This document shows positions 9,706 through 20,560 of a stretch of DNA of 64,000 nucleotides, piece after piece (position 1 is the first letter of the stretch; each line of letters begins with the position of its first letter). This DNA is from Orobanche coerulescens (taxonomy: Eukaryota; Streptophyta; Magnoliopsida; Lamiales; Orobanchaceae). Made by a program: the position numbers and the translations under genes. Where the stretch lies: contig CM065810.1 in the NCBI GenBank assembly GCA_033398695.1, forward strand, positions 144,027,858-144,091,857, read 5' to 3'. Below the pieces are notes generated by a model, which did no database searches, had not been told where the DNA came from, and saw nothing but the letters and a program-made list of their open reading frames with translations.

Positions 9706-12700
9706 ATGGAAGAAGACGGAGATTTACCACTTATCCTTGGACGTCCATTTCTAGCAACGGGAAAGGCTCTTATTGATGTTGAAAGGGGAGAATTAACACT
9801 ACGTGTTAACGACGAGCATGTTCTATTTTCTATTTTCAAAGCTATGAAATTTCATGATAATACGGAATATTGCAACGTTATTGACCATATAAGCTCGTAT
9901 GGAAAGAAAAAAATCCTACACTCATTATCGTCGGATCCGTTAGAGTTCGCTCTTACGAATTCATGTTTTTCTAGTGATTCAACTTTGGAGTTTGACGATT
10001 CTGACTTGTTTGATTACGTTTCTGAATTGAATTCTCTACAGGAAAAAACGCAAAGCAATACGTTCGATGATTTAGACGAAAGGGAGCATGAAGTGGTTGC
10101 AGAAATCAAGCTCACAGACGAATTAAACGTGTCCAACGACATGAACAAAAATTTGGGGTCCGTTTCATCTCAATCAGATTCATCTCAACCAAGCTTGGAC
10201 CTTAAAACCCTCCCGGAACACCTCAAGTATGCATTTCTGGATGATAACAAATCCAATCCGGTAATTGTATCCTCTTCACTTTCATCCACTCAACTAGATA
10301 AATTGCTTCGTGTATTGAGAGAACATAAGTCGGCTATAGGGTGGTCTATCTCAGATTTGAAGGGGATTAGTCCCTCCATATGCATGCATAGGATTTTGCT
10401 TGAAGAAAATTTTAAACCTAAAGTGCAAAATCAACGGAGACTTAATCCCATAATGAAAGAAGTGGTGAAAAAGGAAGTATTAAAACTTTTAGATGCCGGG
10501 ATGATATATCCAATTTCCGATAGTGAGTGGGTAAGTCTTACTCAAGTGGTGTCAAAAAAGGGAGGGATGACCGTAACCAAAGACGAAAAAGATGAATTAA
10601 TTGCTATGAGAGTAGTTACAGGATGGCGAGTATGTATAGACTATAGGGCTTTAAATGCGGCTACTCGCAAAGACCATTTTCCTCTTCCCTTCATTGATCA
10701 AATGCTTGATAGATTGGCGGGGCATGAATTTTTCTGTTTTCTTGATGGATATTCAGGATATAATCAAATCTATATAACACCGGAAGATCAAGAAAAAACG
10801 GCCTTTACATGTCCTTATGGAATTTATGCTTATCGTCGAATGCCGTTTGGTTTATGTAATGCTCCAGCCACATTTCAACGTTGTATGATGGCTATATTTC
10901 ACGGTTTGATCGAAAATATAATGGAAGTTTTCATGGATGATTTTTCGGTGTTTGGAAATTCATTTGATCATTGCTTGCATAATCTTACTTTAGTTTTGCA
11001 GCGATGTGAAGACACTAATCTCGTGTTGAATTGGGAGAAATGCCACTTTATGGTGCAAAAAGGAATTGTCCTAGGCCATCGAGTGTCCGCCGCCGGGTTG
11101 GAGGTTGATAGGGCGAAAATTGTCGCCATTGAGAAACTTCCCCCACCAAAGAATGAAAAATCAATTAGGAGCTTCCTTGGACACGCGGGTTTTTATAGGA
11201 GATTCATAAAAGACTTTTCAAAAACCACTAAACCTTTGAGTAAATTGCTAGAAAAAGACACCTCTTTCATTCTTTCTAACGAATGTTTGCAGGCATTTGA
11301 GACTCTAAAGAAGGCATTAGTGAGTGCTCATATCCTCGTGGTACCGGATTGGTCTCAACCTTTTGAGATCATGTGTGATGCAAGTGATTATGCGGTCGGT
11401 GCTGTGTTGGGACAACGTCGTGAAAAACTCTTTCGGGCTATTTATTATGCAAGCAAAACATTGGACGGAGCCCAACAAAATTACACAACAACGGAGAAGG
11501 AAATGCTTGCCGTAGTATTTGCTTTTGATAAGTTCCGATCATACTTAATTGGGACAAATACGATAGTACACACGGATCACGCAGCTATTAAATACTTGTT
11601 TGAGAAGAAAGACTCTAAACCTCGCCTAATTCGATGGATTCTTCTTTTACAAGAATTTGACGTGGAAGTCCGAGACATAAAAGGATGTGAAAACGTGGTA
11701 GCCGACCACCTATCTCGCCTCGAGTACAAAAAAGAGGAGGAACCGGAGATCGAAGGGATTAAAGAAGAATTTCCGGACGAACGACTCTTTATGGTAGAAG
11801 CTAAATTTCCGTGGTTTGCTGACATTGTTAATTTTTTGGTCGCAGGTGTGCTACCCCCGGATTTATCTCATTACCAAAAGAAGAAATTCCTACATGATAT
11901 TAAGTTCTATATGTGGGATGATCCATTACTTTTTAAGAGATGTGCCGACATGATCGTGAGGAGATGTGTACCACAAGAGGAATGGGATGAAATTCTTCAA
12001 CAATGTCATTCATCACCAACCGGAGGACATTTCGGAGCAACACGGACAGCTGAAAAAGTGTTGCAAAGCGGATTTTATTGGCCTACGCTATACAAAGATT
12101 GCTATCTCTTTATTCAACAGTGCGATAGATGCCAACGAGTAGGAAATATTTCAAGACGTCATGAGATGCCCCTAACCAACGTAATTGAGGTTGAACTATT
12201 TGACGTTTGGGGTATCGACTTCATGGGTCCATTCTCATCATCATTCGGAAATAAGTACATTCTCCTAGAGGTCGAGCACGTATCTCGATGGGTCGAGGCA
12301 ATTTGTTCTCCAACAAATGATGCTCAAGTAGTAATGAAATTTTTAAAAAAGAACATCTTTTGCCGATTCGGAACTCCAAGAGCATTAATCAGTGACCGAG
12401 GATCGCATTTTGTCAACAAAATCATGGATAAACTTCTTCAGAAATATGGGGTCCGATCAAAGGAATCATTGGCCTATCATCCACAAGCAAATGGACAAGC
12501 CAAAGCGGCCAACAAAGAGATCAAGCTAATCTTGGAAAAGACGGTGAATACATCTCGGAAAGATTGGTCATCCAAGCTCGATGATGCACTTTGGGCTTAT
12601 CGTACGGCCTATAAAACTCCTTTGGGAACATCGCCCTATCAACTCATTTTTGGGAAATCATGTCACCTACCTTTGGAATTGGAGCATAGAGCGATGTGGG

Positions 12701-13026
12701 CGGTGAAAAGAATAAACTTAGATTTTGAAACCGCCGGAAAGAAAAGATTGCTAGAGTTAAATGAATTGGAAGAATTCCGGGATGAATGCTACGAAAATTC
12801 TCGAATTTACAAAGAAAGGTCTAAAAGATGGCATGATAAGATGATCATTAAACGTGAATTTATGCCGGGACAACAAGTACTTCTCTATAATTCAAGACTG
12901 AAATTGTTCCCCGGAAAATTGAAATCAAGATGGTCGGGTCCATTCGTGATTAAGAAAGTACTTCCACCTGGAATAGTCGAGCTCATGAGCAGAGACGGAG
13001 AGCTATTTAAAGTTAACGGTCAATGA
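9706..13026 (+). pseudogene. Athila-2 pol: protease tail, RT, RNase H, integrase
   Basis: 1106 codons in one frame. Residues 1-45 are the protease end (LPLILGRPFLATG). RT: GWRVCIDYRALN near 306, MPFGLCNAPATFQ near 385, catalytic FMDDF near 409. RNase H: CDASDYAVGAVLGQ near 557, HTDHAAIKYL near 623, VVADHLSRLE near 665. Integrase: zinc-binding region near 770-810 ending CDRCQR, catalytic Asp in GIDFMGP near 837 and in SDRGSHF near 896. The third catalytic residue, Glu in the GQAE motif, is Lys here (AAA at 12502-12504), so strand transfer should fail. The ORF ends in TGA within VNGQ*VKHYYH, a likely CGA-to-TGA change, with homology continuing about 25 codons. The ATG is probably not the natural start. 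Confidence 0.9.
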
Positions 13027-13304
13027 GTCAAACATTACTATCATCCCTACCAAAAGGAAGCCGTATCCGCAATAACTTTAATCGAGCCATAAAAGACTGT
13101 CAGATGAAAACGTCCGGCTGAAGACGTTAAACTTAGCGCTAGTTGGGAGGCAACCCAATAAATTTTATTTGCATGTTTTGAATTTTTTTTTTTCGCATTT
13201 TGTAGTATTTTTTTCTTGTTGTATAACTAACCGGTTCAAAGTTTGGTGTTCAAATCGCAGGAAAAACACACCGAGGACAAAACTGCGTTTTCCAGGACAG
13301 CATG
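13027..13304 (+). other. Athila-2 spacer after pol, with a small hairpin
   Basis: Noncoding. The first 75 bp continue integrase C-terminal homology past the stop. TTGGGAGGCAACCCAA at 13143-13158 is an inverted repeat (TTGGG/CCCAA around AGGCAA). A T-rich stretch follows to 13230. Confidence 0.5.
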
Positions 13305-13497
13305 GCACGGGCCGTGTCAAATGACACGGTCGGGTCGTGCAACCAGTCGAAATTCACTTTCTGGCATAGTACGGCACGGGCCGTGTCATTTGACACGGCC
13401 GGGTCAGTTGGCCAGCGGCAAAAGCTTACAAACGAAGCAGGTATGACACGGGCCGTGTCATTTGACACGGGCCGTGTCGGTCGGGGGGTATAAAAAG
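13305..13497 (+). promoter_or_regulatory. Putative internal promoter of Athila-2 third ORF
   Basis: Repeated CACGGGCCGTGTCA and TGACACGG palindromes at about 13306-13340, 13372-13405 and 13444-13478, the same motif as in the LTR array, end 11 bp before TATAAAAAG at 13489-13497. After the TATA box comes a pyrimidine-rich leader (CTTCATCTTCTTCCCC). The module mirrors the LTR promoter although it lies 9 kb inside the element. Promoter activity is inference. Confidence 0.6.
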
Positions 13498-13747
13498 GTG
13501 CTGTACGGCCGAAACCCTTCATCTTCTTCCCCAAAACTTTCCTCCTCCCCAAATCATAAACCCTAGTCCCGAATATCATCAAATCCGGCAAAATCAGGCA
13601 AAAATTGTGTCAAATCTCACATAAAAACAAAGTGCTCATCATTATCCCACAATCCTAAAGCTTCAAGGGTGAGAATCAGACGAATACATCCGGGTTGGGT
13701 CGCGATTTTTTCTGAGTTTTTTCTTCAATTTTCACTCCAACTTCAAG

Positions 13748-14088
13748 GTATGATTCACGATTTTGGAAGGTTTAATTATTCATTGCATTCAAATTATGTG
13801 GAACATGATTTATTGAGCAACTTAGGGTTCTTGAATGGATTATATTTTTGAGATTTTGGGAAATTTATCATGAATTAAAGGAGTTGAAATTTTGTTGGTG
13901 ATTATCATACATGATGGATATATATATGATTGATGTCATTACATGTTTGGGATTTTACTTACATTTGGGGTTGAAATTTATGGTTGGGATATTTGGAAGA
14001 AAACACATATTGTGGGGGTACGTGTATTATCGAAAAATAGTGATTCGGAGCTTGTGTGAATAAGTGATAATTGATAATTTTCTTGTAG
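13748..14088 (+). other. Putative intron in the leader of the Athila-2 third ORF
   Basis: CAAG|GTATGATT at 13744-13755 fits a plant 5' splice site. TTTTCTTGTAG|G ending at 14088 fits a 3' splice site with a pyrimidine tract. The 341 bp between are T-rich, as plant introns are, and contain upstream ATGs that splicing would remove. The third ORF's ATG follows four bases after the acceptor. An alternative donor is GTGAGAAT near 13669. Predicted only. Confidence 0.55.
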
Positions 14089-14092
14089 GAAA

Positions 14093-15496
14093 ATGGCCAG
14101 AGGACGAGGAAATGCTCAACGAGGACGAGGAAATGCCCAAGGACGAGGCGCAACTCAACGAGGAAGAGGAAGGCTCGCAACAGAAATTGAACAACAAGAG
14201 AGAATACCTACTCAAGGGGCTGTCGAGACGCCCGAGACGTATGGAATTGAGCTTCCGCCGAGTCGCCTAGCACGATGGGAGACATTGGGACAGAAAAAAA
14301 TGCTCCCCACGCGATGTCCGGACGATGAATGCATGACTGCGATGGGGATAAAAGAAGATGTTATGCGGCTACTCAGACGAATAAGCTGGACGACGCTAAT
14401 GACTCAACATTGGCCCACTTACCGATGTCTCACACTGGAATTTCTTAGCACACTCTCCGTTAAAAGAGACCCGATTACGCATGAGCCGACCGCCTTGGAA
14501 TTTCGGCTCAACAACAAAAACGAAAAATTGGGTCCGGGCGAATTGGATACTATATATGACGCTCGAAGACACGGAGAATACCGAATCAATCGGTTTGAGT
14601 GTGAGACTTACTGGAGGACAATGATTGAGTACCCGGGGAGCGGTGCACATCCCTACATTCCCAAATCGGCGAAAGGATCATCTCTTCGTAATCCTATTCT
14701 CCGCTATTTACACAAAGTCATCGCAAGCACTATCTTTGGGCGGAAAGAAACGGGGCCGATAACTCAGCGAGAACTTTATGTCCTAGCTCATATACTCGAC
14801 GGAACAAATCCCGCAACCGGAGCTATTATTATGGACCACTTCGAGGACGTTGCTACTAAACTTAGAGGGGAAATTTGGATAGGGGGTTTAATTACCCCTA
14901 TCGCACTTCATCTTGACATACCTCTACAAAACCGAACTCCCCTCCCGAGAAATATGCTTCTATCAATCCAAGTCATGAAGTTGATGAATATCCTGGACTA
15001 CGACTCCCGAGTTATTTTTCTACAGAATGACGGTGATCACTTCCTACTCCCGAATACAACTCTGACAACTATTTCTAGTATTCGGGACATAGGAAATCTA
15101 CAAATGTCCACGGAAGCGCACAAATTGGCCCGGGAGGCAGCTGGATTAATTTCCCTGAGTGAAAGATATGTTGCCCGTAATGTCCGTCCTAGGCGTACGG
15201 AATTTGAGGATGAAAACGAGAGGATGAGAGAAGAAGAGAGAGAGGAGAGAATGGAGGAGGAATTCGAGTATGAGAGAGGCCCGGAAGAAGAAAGAGAATC
15301 GGGGGAGGAAGAAGAAAGAAGGAGAGATCGGCCCGAGTCATCGAGGCAAGCCGAATCAAGAAGTTCCGTATCTCGAGAAGAGTTCGAGGCTTTCCGAGAG
15401 GAGACCCGTGAAACACTAGCCGGGATGCAAGCAATTTTACAACGAATGGAAGATTGGCATGTCCAACAAGGGCATTATCCTCCGCCAAGTCATTAG
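14093..15496 (+). CDS. Athila-2 third ORF (ATHILA ORF-1 family-like)
   Basis: Intact 467-codon ORF between pol and the 3' LTR. Residues 1-27 are an RG-rich repeat (RGRGNAQ units), suggesting nucleic-acid binding. Residues about 60-330 hold a globular region with WPTYRCLTLEFLSTLSV, followed by the F-R-L-N pattern and a GELDTIYDA stretch, resembling the plant ATHILA ORF-1 family. From about 365 comes a highly charged Glu/Arg region, then EEFEAFREETRETLAGMQAILQRM, a probable coiled coil. No signal peptide or convincing membrane segment is seen, so an envelope role is not supported here although the position is that of the 'env-like' ORF. It sits behind its own putative promoter and intron. It is the only undamaged protein ORF of this element. 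Function unknown. Confidence 0.75.
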   Translation: MARGRGNAQRGRGNAQGRGATQRGRGRLATEIEQQERIPTQGAVETPETYGIELPPSRLARWETLGQKKMLPTRCPDDECMTAMGIKEDVMRLLRRISWTTLMTQHWPTYRCLTLEFLSTLSVKRDPITHEPTALEFRLNNKNEKLGPGELDTIYDARRHGEYRINRFECETYWRTMIEYPGSGAHPYIPKSAKGSSLRNPILRYLHKVIASTIFGRKETGPITQRELYVLAHILDGTNPATGAIIMDHFEDVATKLRGEIWIGGLITPIALHLDIPLQNRTPLPRNMLLSIQVMKLMNILDYDSRVIFLQNDGDHFLLPNTTLTTISSIRDIGNLQMSTEAHKLAREAAGLISLSERYVARNVRPRRTEFEDENERMREEEREERMEEEFEYERGPEEERESGEEEERRRDRPESSRQAESRSSVSREEFEAFREETRETLAGMQAILQRMEDWHVQQGHYPPPSH

Positions 15497-15508
15497 GACC
15501 GGTTGTAA

Positions 15509-15610
15509 GTATTTCTTGACCCAAAGTTTTTCGTTGTTTAAATACTATACCCCCTTTGTGTGCATAATCTTTAATTCAAGTTTGGGGGGAGATATTGGGT
15601 CAAGAAATAC
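15509..15610 (+). repeat. 16-bp inverted repeat enclosing a second polypurine tract
   Basis: GTATTTCTTGACCCAA at 15509-15524 and its perfect complement TTGGGTCAAGAAATAC at 15595-15610 flank a 70-base loop. The loop ends with AAGTTTGGGGGGAGAT (15578-15593), nearly the sequence of the true polypurine tract at 16963. It starts 13 bases after the third ORF's stop codon. Confidence 0.8.
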
Positions 15611-16962
15611 CTTTGTTTGTTTGATTTTTTTTTTGGTGTGTTTGGATTTTGTTTTGAATTATTTACTTTGGTGTGTTTGGATTCTATTTTATGTTTTGGT
15701 TTGATTTTGTTTTTTGTGTGTTTTATTTCGAACTTGGTGTGTTTTGATGATGATGAACTTTGATGAAACTCGTAAGAATGAACTCTTGTCTTGGATGCCT
15801 CGGGATTTATTTTGTTATTTTGATTTACAAATCGAGGATAATTTGAAGAGGAAAAATTGTAGAATAATCAAAAGGGTGTGAAATTGAATAAATAGCCTAA
15901 TCTCTTGGAAATATGAACAAATCTAACTTGTGAGCTTTTGAGCCTTCGTGCATCATTAAATATGCAAGTTTCATTGTCGAGTGTTCCATTCATGTTTTAA
16001 GACTCTAGAACTTGCCCTGGTATCTTATTCGAAACTACAAGTGTGCTTGCAAATTAGTGAAAATGATTTAAGGCAATTTTTATTTGACAACCTTTCAAAC
16101 CTTTTAGCCAACCCGAAAAATTTGTTTCCCTAGTTAGCCCGATTGAGCTTAAAGCCTATTTCTTGTTAACCACATTATGAGCTTTCCGTTTCATTATAAA
16201 CTTTTGTCCCTATACTTGAGCTAGTTAGAACAAATTGGCAAAAGAATGAAAAGATGTGGTAGCAATTGGGAAGATTGTTGGTTCAAAATGCAATGAATTA
16301 TCAAAATAAATTTGAAGGAGGATTGGTGTGATTTAATGATGATGTTGTCCACCACAAAAAAAAAATATATAAAATGGTGGACACAAAAGAAACAAGATGT
16401 ATGAAGCAATAAGGTTGTGATTTTCACTTTCAAAACTGCTTAGTGCCATGATATTCAAATCAAGGGGTTGAAAGAAACAAAATCCTAAGGGAATATTGAG
16501 CTTCTAAATTGAGCGAAGTGATTGAGGAGATAATGTTCTAATTTGCTCAAGTCAAGTCACTTTAAGCCATATGTATCCTACCCCGACCAAAAAGCCTACA
16601 TTACAACCATTAAAGTCCTTTTTGATTCACCAAATTTGCATGCACAACTAGTGGTAGAGATGTAGACGATTGGCAAGCCTATGGGGATTCTTATTTCATT
16701 GAATGAGTTTTGAGCGTTACTTATCCCTTTATACACTTTGAGAGTGAGGGAATACACTTGACCGGCGAGGTTCGTATTATTTAAGTATTAGCTATGATGT
16801 TAAGGAAGCACCCCCGAGATTTGAATACTTTATAGAACTCGACTTATTTATTTCTTGAGGCGTATTGATAAATTTTCAAAATGATCCTTTGAGGTATGTT
16901 GAGGGACGAGTTCCCTTAAGAGTGGTTATTTAAAAGTGCATTGCTCGGGACGATCAACGTCC
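15611..16962 (+). other. Athila-2 3' untranslated region
   Basis: About 1.35 kb without a supported ORF. T-rich at first (GTGTTTGGATTTTG repeated near 15640-15690), later mixed. An A-run at 16353-16361 is a simple repeat. I see no known motif here. Confidence 0.6.
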
Positions 16963-16977
16963 AAGTTTGGGGGATTT
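16963..16977 (+). other. Polypurine tract of Athila-2
   Basis: AAGTTTGGGGGATTT directly before the 3' LTR start TGATAACA; the usual primer for plus-strand DNA synthesis. Confidence 0.85.
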
Positions 16978-18522
16978 TGATAACACTCATTTTTACACAT
17001 ATATTTACATCGATTTTCTGGGTTTTAAGATCCTAAAATGTGTAGAACTGTGTCGTTTATAGTCGTATTATGTTTATTGGACTCGATCACGCTTGGGTAC
17101 GTTTTATTGATTTTATAGGTACTTTATGGACATAAATCAAGCAAGAACGAAGTCTCCAACCCCAATACATATCAAGCAATGCGGAAACGAGAGATCGGGC
17201 TTAAAAAGGAGTCAAAACGGTGTTAAAACGAGCCAACACGAGCCCGTCCGTGTCAATCGACACGGGCCGTGTCATTATCCCGGCCGTACCATATCGACAC
17301 GGTCGGGTCTATCTCCCAGGCCTTTCGTGCTTATTTTGACGAGTATGACACGGGCCGTGTCATTTGACACGGTCGTGTCATTTGCTCGGCCGTGTCATTT
17401 GACACGGTCGAGTCCCCTGTCCAGCAAGTTTTTGGGCTTTTGAGCATACTATGACACGGGCCGTGTCATTTGACACGGGCCGTGTCACTTTTCGGTGGAA
17501 ATATCTCCTTTTGACATTTTTGAGAGATTTTTGTGGAAAAAGTGAATGTTTTATCTTTATAAAAGGGATATATGGGGCATGATAGGAGATATGCTGAGAA
17601 TTTGGGAGATTAGAGAGAGAGAATAACAAAAGATCAAAGGATTTTCATTCCAAAAAGAAGAGGTTTTGAAGAAATTCTTGAAGAACACTTCAAGAACATT
17701 TGAAGGTTTCAACCGGGATCGATCAAGACACACCACGAGTTTTATCTTCTTCCTATCTTTTCTTCATTTTGTTGTTTTTATTAGCATGAACATGATGATT
17801 ATCTATCTTCCTTTCAATTCCATGTCCGGCTAACTCTTTAGATTCCGGGCATGGGAGTACGTTGATTTACTATGATTTTGAGGGATTGATAATTATATTT
17901 ACCTAGTGTGATTTCTTTATCAAATACTTGGTTTGATTCATGTTTAGACACTTGATCAATGTTTTTACATGTTAAACTTAATTGCTCATAATTCGAGAGA
18001 AGAGGGCATTAATAGGTTTCGAGTATTTGACGTAGTAAATTACGAGATTGAGAAATCGGTGATGAACTATGATGATATCTAAATCTCATGAACATTTTGG
18101 AGTTAGATAATTTATAGTAAACGGAGACATTGTTGTAAGTTGTTTAATCTACGTTTTATTGCATCTCGAGAGAGACTTTAGAATATTATTGTGATTATCA
18201 TTTTGGAAACACACTTAGAACTTTCGAAACCAATCCCGACTAAATTTAGTAATCAACGGAAATCTAGCCTTGGAATCTACCGTTCTAAACTCTTGCAATT
18301 TGCTTCCATTCGGATATTTTCAATCGTTTTAATTTATTGTGATTATTGTATGTTATTTCATTAATCGTCCATTTCACCTTTCGATCGTCTAGATAAGTCG
18401 AGAACACTACAATCTAATACTCAACACAACAAAAAGATTTAGTCTCTGTGGAATACGACCTTGCTCGCCGCTTTCTACATATTTTCCGTACACTTGCGGA
18501 TTGGTTAAAAATATAGCGAACA
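16978..18522 (+). repeat. 3' LTR of Athila-2
   Basis: 1545 bp, about 99% identical to the 5' LTR by eye. It has TATAAAAG at 17558-17565 and one palindrome unit (19 bp) more than the 5' LTR. Followed by the target duplication ATCTG (18523-18527). Confidence 0.95.
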
Positions 18523-18527
18523 ATCTG

Positions 18528-19400
18528 CAGTTGGGCCTTCAGGCTGATATGCAAGTGAGTCCATCATTCATGTGTCATGAATAATGACTTCTTCCAGGGT
18601 AGTTGTTTTGAGCTTATCCTCAATTAATTCTACCTGTTTCCTGTACGCAATACATCAAACATAACATGAGGTGTTTCTTCCAAAACTAAGGTTCTTTTGT
18701 TAAATACTCTATATGCCTTGCTTCTTTGAGAGTATCCCATAAAGAGACCACCATCAGTTTTAGCATCAAAGGCATTTAGTTAGGTTTTACCATTGTTGTG
18801 GATGAAACACTTACAACAAAAAATGTGGAAATATGCAACAGTGGGTATTCTGCCATTCCAAACCTCATAGGGAGTTTTGCCATGTATCCCTACTATAATA
18901 CTCCTGTTCTGATTGTGGCATGCTGTGTTGACAGCTTCAGCCCAGAACCTCTTTGGCAGGTCAGCTTCTGCAATCATGGACCTGACAGCTTCCTTAAAGG
19001 TTCTGTTCCTTCTTTCAGCAACACCATTCTGCTGTGGAGTCTTGGCTGCAGAGAGCTCGTGCTGGATCCCATTTTGATCACTATACTCAGTGATTACTTT
19101 GTTGAGAAATTCTCCTCCTCTATCTGATCTGATCTTGATGATTGAGAGAGATTTCTCATTTTGGATCTTCCTTAGCAGCTCAGGTAGCTTTGTCAAAGTT
19201 TCACTCTTTTTATAGAGAAAAACAATCCATATATATCTTGAGTAGTCATCTACTACTACTAGAGCATTCTTCCTTCCACTCAATGTCCTTGGCTTGATAG
19301 GGCTAAAGAGATCCATATGAAGTATATCTAGAATTCTTGTGGTGAGAGTGGTAGGCTGAACTAGCTTGAATGATGCTCTGGTCTACTTCCCTTTCTGACA
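18528..19400 (-). pseudogene. SIRE-A integrase (Ty1/copia)
   Basis: Minus strand. An uninterrupted stretch 19316-18780 (178 codons) holds the copia integrase core, which joins element DNA to the chromosome: DLFSP, VVVDDYSRYIWIVFL (first catalytic Asp), IRSDRGGEFLN (second Asp) and TPQQNGVAERRNRT (catalytic Glu), then TPYEVWNGRIPTV. The catalytic triad is intact. Upstream, CDACQKGK near 19405 is followed by an in-frame TAG. Downstream of 18780 the frame is lost in the KAFDAKTDGGLF region. The sequence is cut at 18528 by Athila-2 and continues at 5966. Copia order PR-INT-RT is kept, which identifies both pieces as one element. Confidence 0.9.
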
Positions 19401-19970
19401 TGCATCACAGAGAGCTTCCTTTCTGAATACTTCTTCTGGAAGTCATCTGACCAGTTTTTGAGAACTAATTTTGTTGATGGCTTTGAAGTTCAGATGACAT
19501 AGTCTTTTGTGCCAAAACCATCTATTTCCAGCTATTGTCTTGGATAGAAAACAGGTGTTGGGAGTTCCTGTGTTCCATTCTATCATGTAGACATCTCTCC
19601 TCTTGAATCCTTGTAGCTTCACTTCTCCATATAGGATATCTATCACCATGCATTTCCAAATGGTGAAGACTACTAGACTCTTCTCATTACATAACTGATT
19701 ATGATCAAAAGGTTGTATTTGAGCCCTTTGACATAATGGACTTTGGATATTGTTATGTTTTCTCTGTGCAGCTCTCCAAAACCTTTTGTCTGAACTCAAG
19801 ACATATCTCCAAAGGTTACATCTGGGCCTCTTTTCTTGGTATAATTTGATAGCAGCTTTTTGTTCCCGGTCATGTGCCTTGAGCATCCAAAATCTACAAA
19901 CCATTATTCGCCTCCTATATTTGAATTTGTGGAGATGTGGTAGTAGTCCTTCCACCTTTTTTGCAATCAA
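19401..19970 (-). pseudogene. SIRE-A protease and pre-integrase zinc region
   Basis: Minus strand, two frames. Near 19850-19905 the copia protease reads WFVDFGCSRHMTGNKK: the catalytic D-S-G is D-F-G, a substitution expected to impair it. Near 19470-19530 the GAG-pre-integrase motif FWHKRLCHLNFKAINKISS supplies the His residues of the integrase zinc site, completed by CDACQ near 19405. Stops and a frame change between the two mark decay. Confidence 0.75.
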
Positions 19971-20483
19971 ACAAGCAGAGATTTAGGTACCCAAATCTGT
20001 GTGGGTCCTCGGGGGTTAGATGGTTTCCTGGAGAATTGATTTCTCCTTGGATTATAGAAGTTATGGTGATTGCCCTTAAAAGGTGTCTATTGTCTCGGCA
20101 TATATCCTCGGTTAGGATTGTGTACTGGATATGCCTCATAATTGGTGGTGTGGGCCATTTCTAAATCTTGGCTGAGACCATTTATAAAAATTTTGGGGTC
20201 TCCACACCTGTTCATTTTGAAATCTTGGATAACCTTGAGGTTTCTATATGCCCCTCCCATTTTGAAATCTATTTTTGGGAAGTCTTTGATAATAGTGGGC
20301 ATGTTGTCTAGGCTGCTGCTTTTGCCTCGGCCATTGCCTAGTCTCTTGTCTAGGTGGATGCCTTGTGAACCTTGGCTGCTGCCTAAACTTTTGACTTGGT
20401 TGCTGCCTATTTTGAAATACAGGTTTGTAAGTTGGATCAGCGGTCAGGACAAGTGTTTCTCCCTTGATAAAAGTAGTTTTAGA
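19971..20483 (-). pseudogene. SIRE-A gag C-terminal region
   Basis: Minus-strand frame with FIKGETLVLTADPTYKPVFQNRQQPSQKF, then glutamine/arginine/proline-rich sequence (RHPPRQETRQWPRQKQQPRQ) and several frame changes. A basic, low-complexity Gag tail before protease is common in Sireviruses. The first codons, interrupted by the LINE at 20483, continue at 23263 with SSKTT. Confidence 0.6.
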
Positions 20484-20560
20484 GCGACATTGCAAGTGTC
20501 GATTCTCCCTTGATAAAAGTTGTTCCCTTGATAAAAGTAGTTTCCACACATTGCAAGTGT
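20484..20560 (+). repeat. Templated filler at the LINE 5' junction
   Basis: CCCTTGATAAAAG of the target (20461-20473) recurs at 20507-20519 and 20525-20537. TTGCAAGTG, found at the LINE body start near 20575, recurs near 20490 and 20551. Hairpins: CGACA/TGTCG at 20485-20501 and 13-bp arms GTAGTTTCCACAC/GTGTGGAAACTAC at 20537-20569. Confidence 0.8.

Larger units (their letters stand above)
5972..18522 (+). mobile_element. Athila-2, complete Ty3/gypsy element
   Basis: Complete plus-strand LTR retrotransposon of 12,551 bp. It is flanked by the 5-bp duplication ATCTG at 5967-5971 and 18523-18527 and has LTRs of 1527 and 1545 bp. Order: LTR, tRNA-Asp primer site, gag, protease, RT-RNase H-integrase, long spacer, third ORF, long 3' untranslated stretch, polypurine tract, LTR, the layout known for Athila. 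By eye the LTRs differ at about 17 substitutions (about 1.1%) plus one 19-bp unit and one single-base gap, so the insertion is recent. It lies in SIRE-A, separating reverse transcriptase from integrase. Gag-pol is damaged, the third ORF is intact. Confidence 0.95.

Noticed and set aside
14093..15496. Envelope glycoprotein for the Athila-2 third ORF
   Set aside because: No signal peptide, transmembrane segment or cysteine pattern; RG-rich N-terminus and coiled C-terminus suggest a nucleic-acid-associated protein instead.
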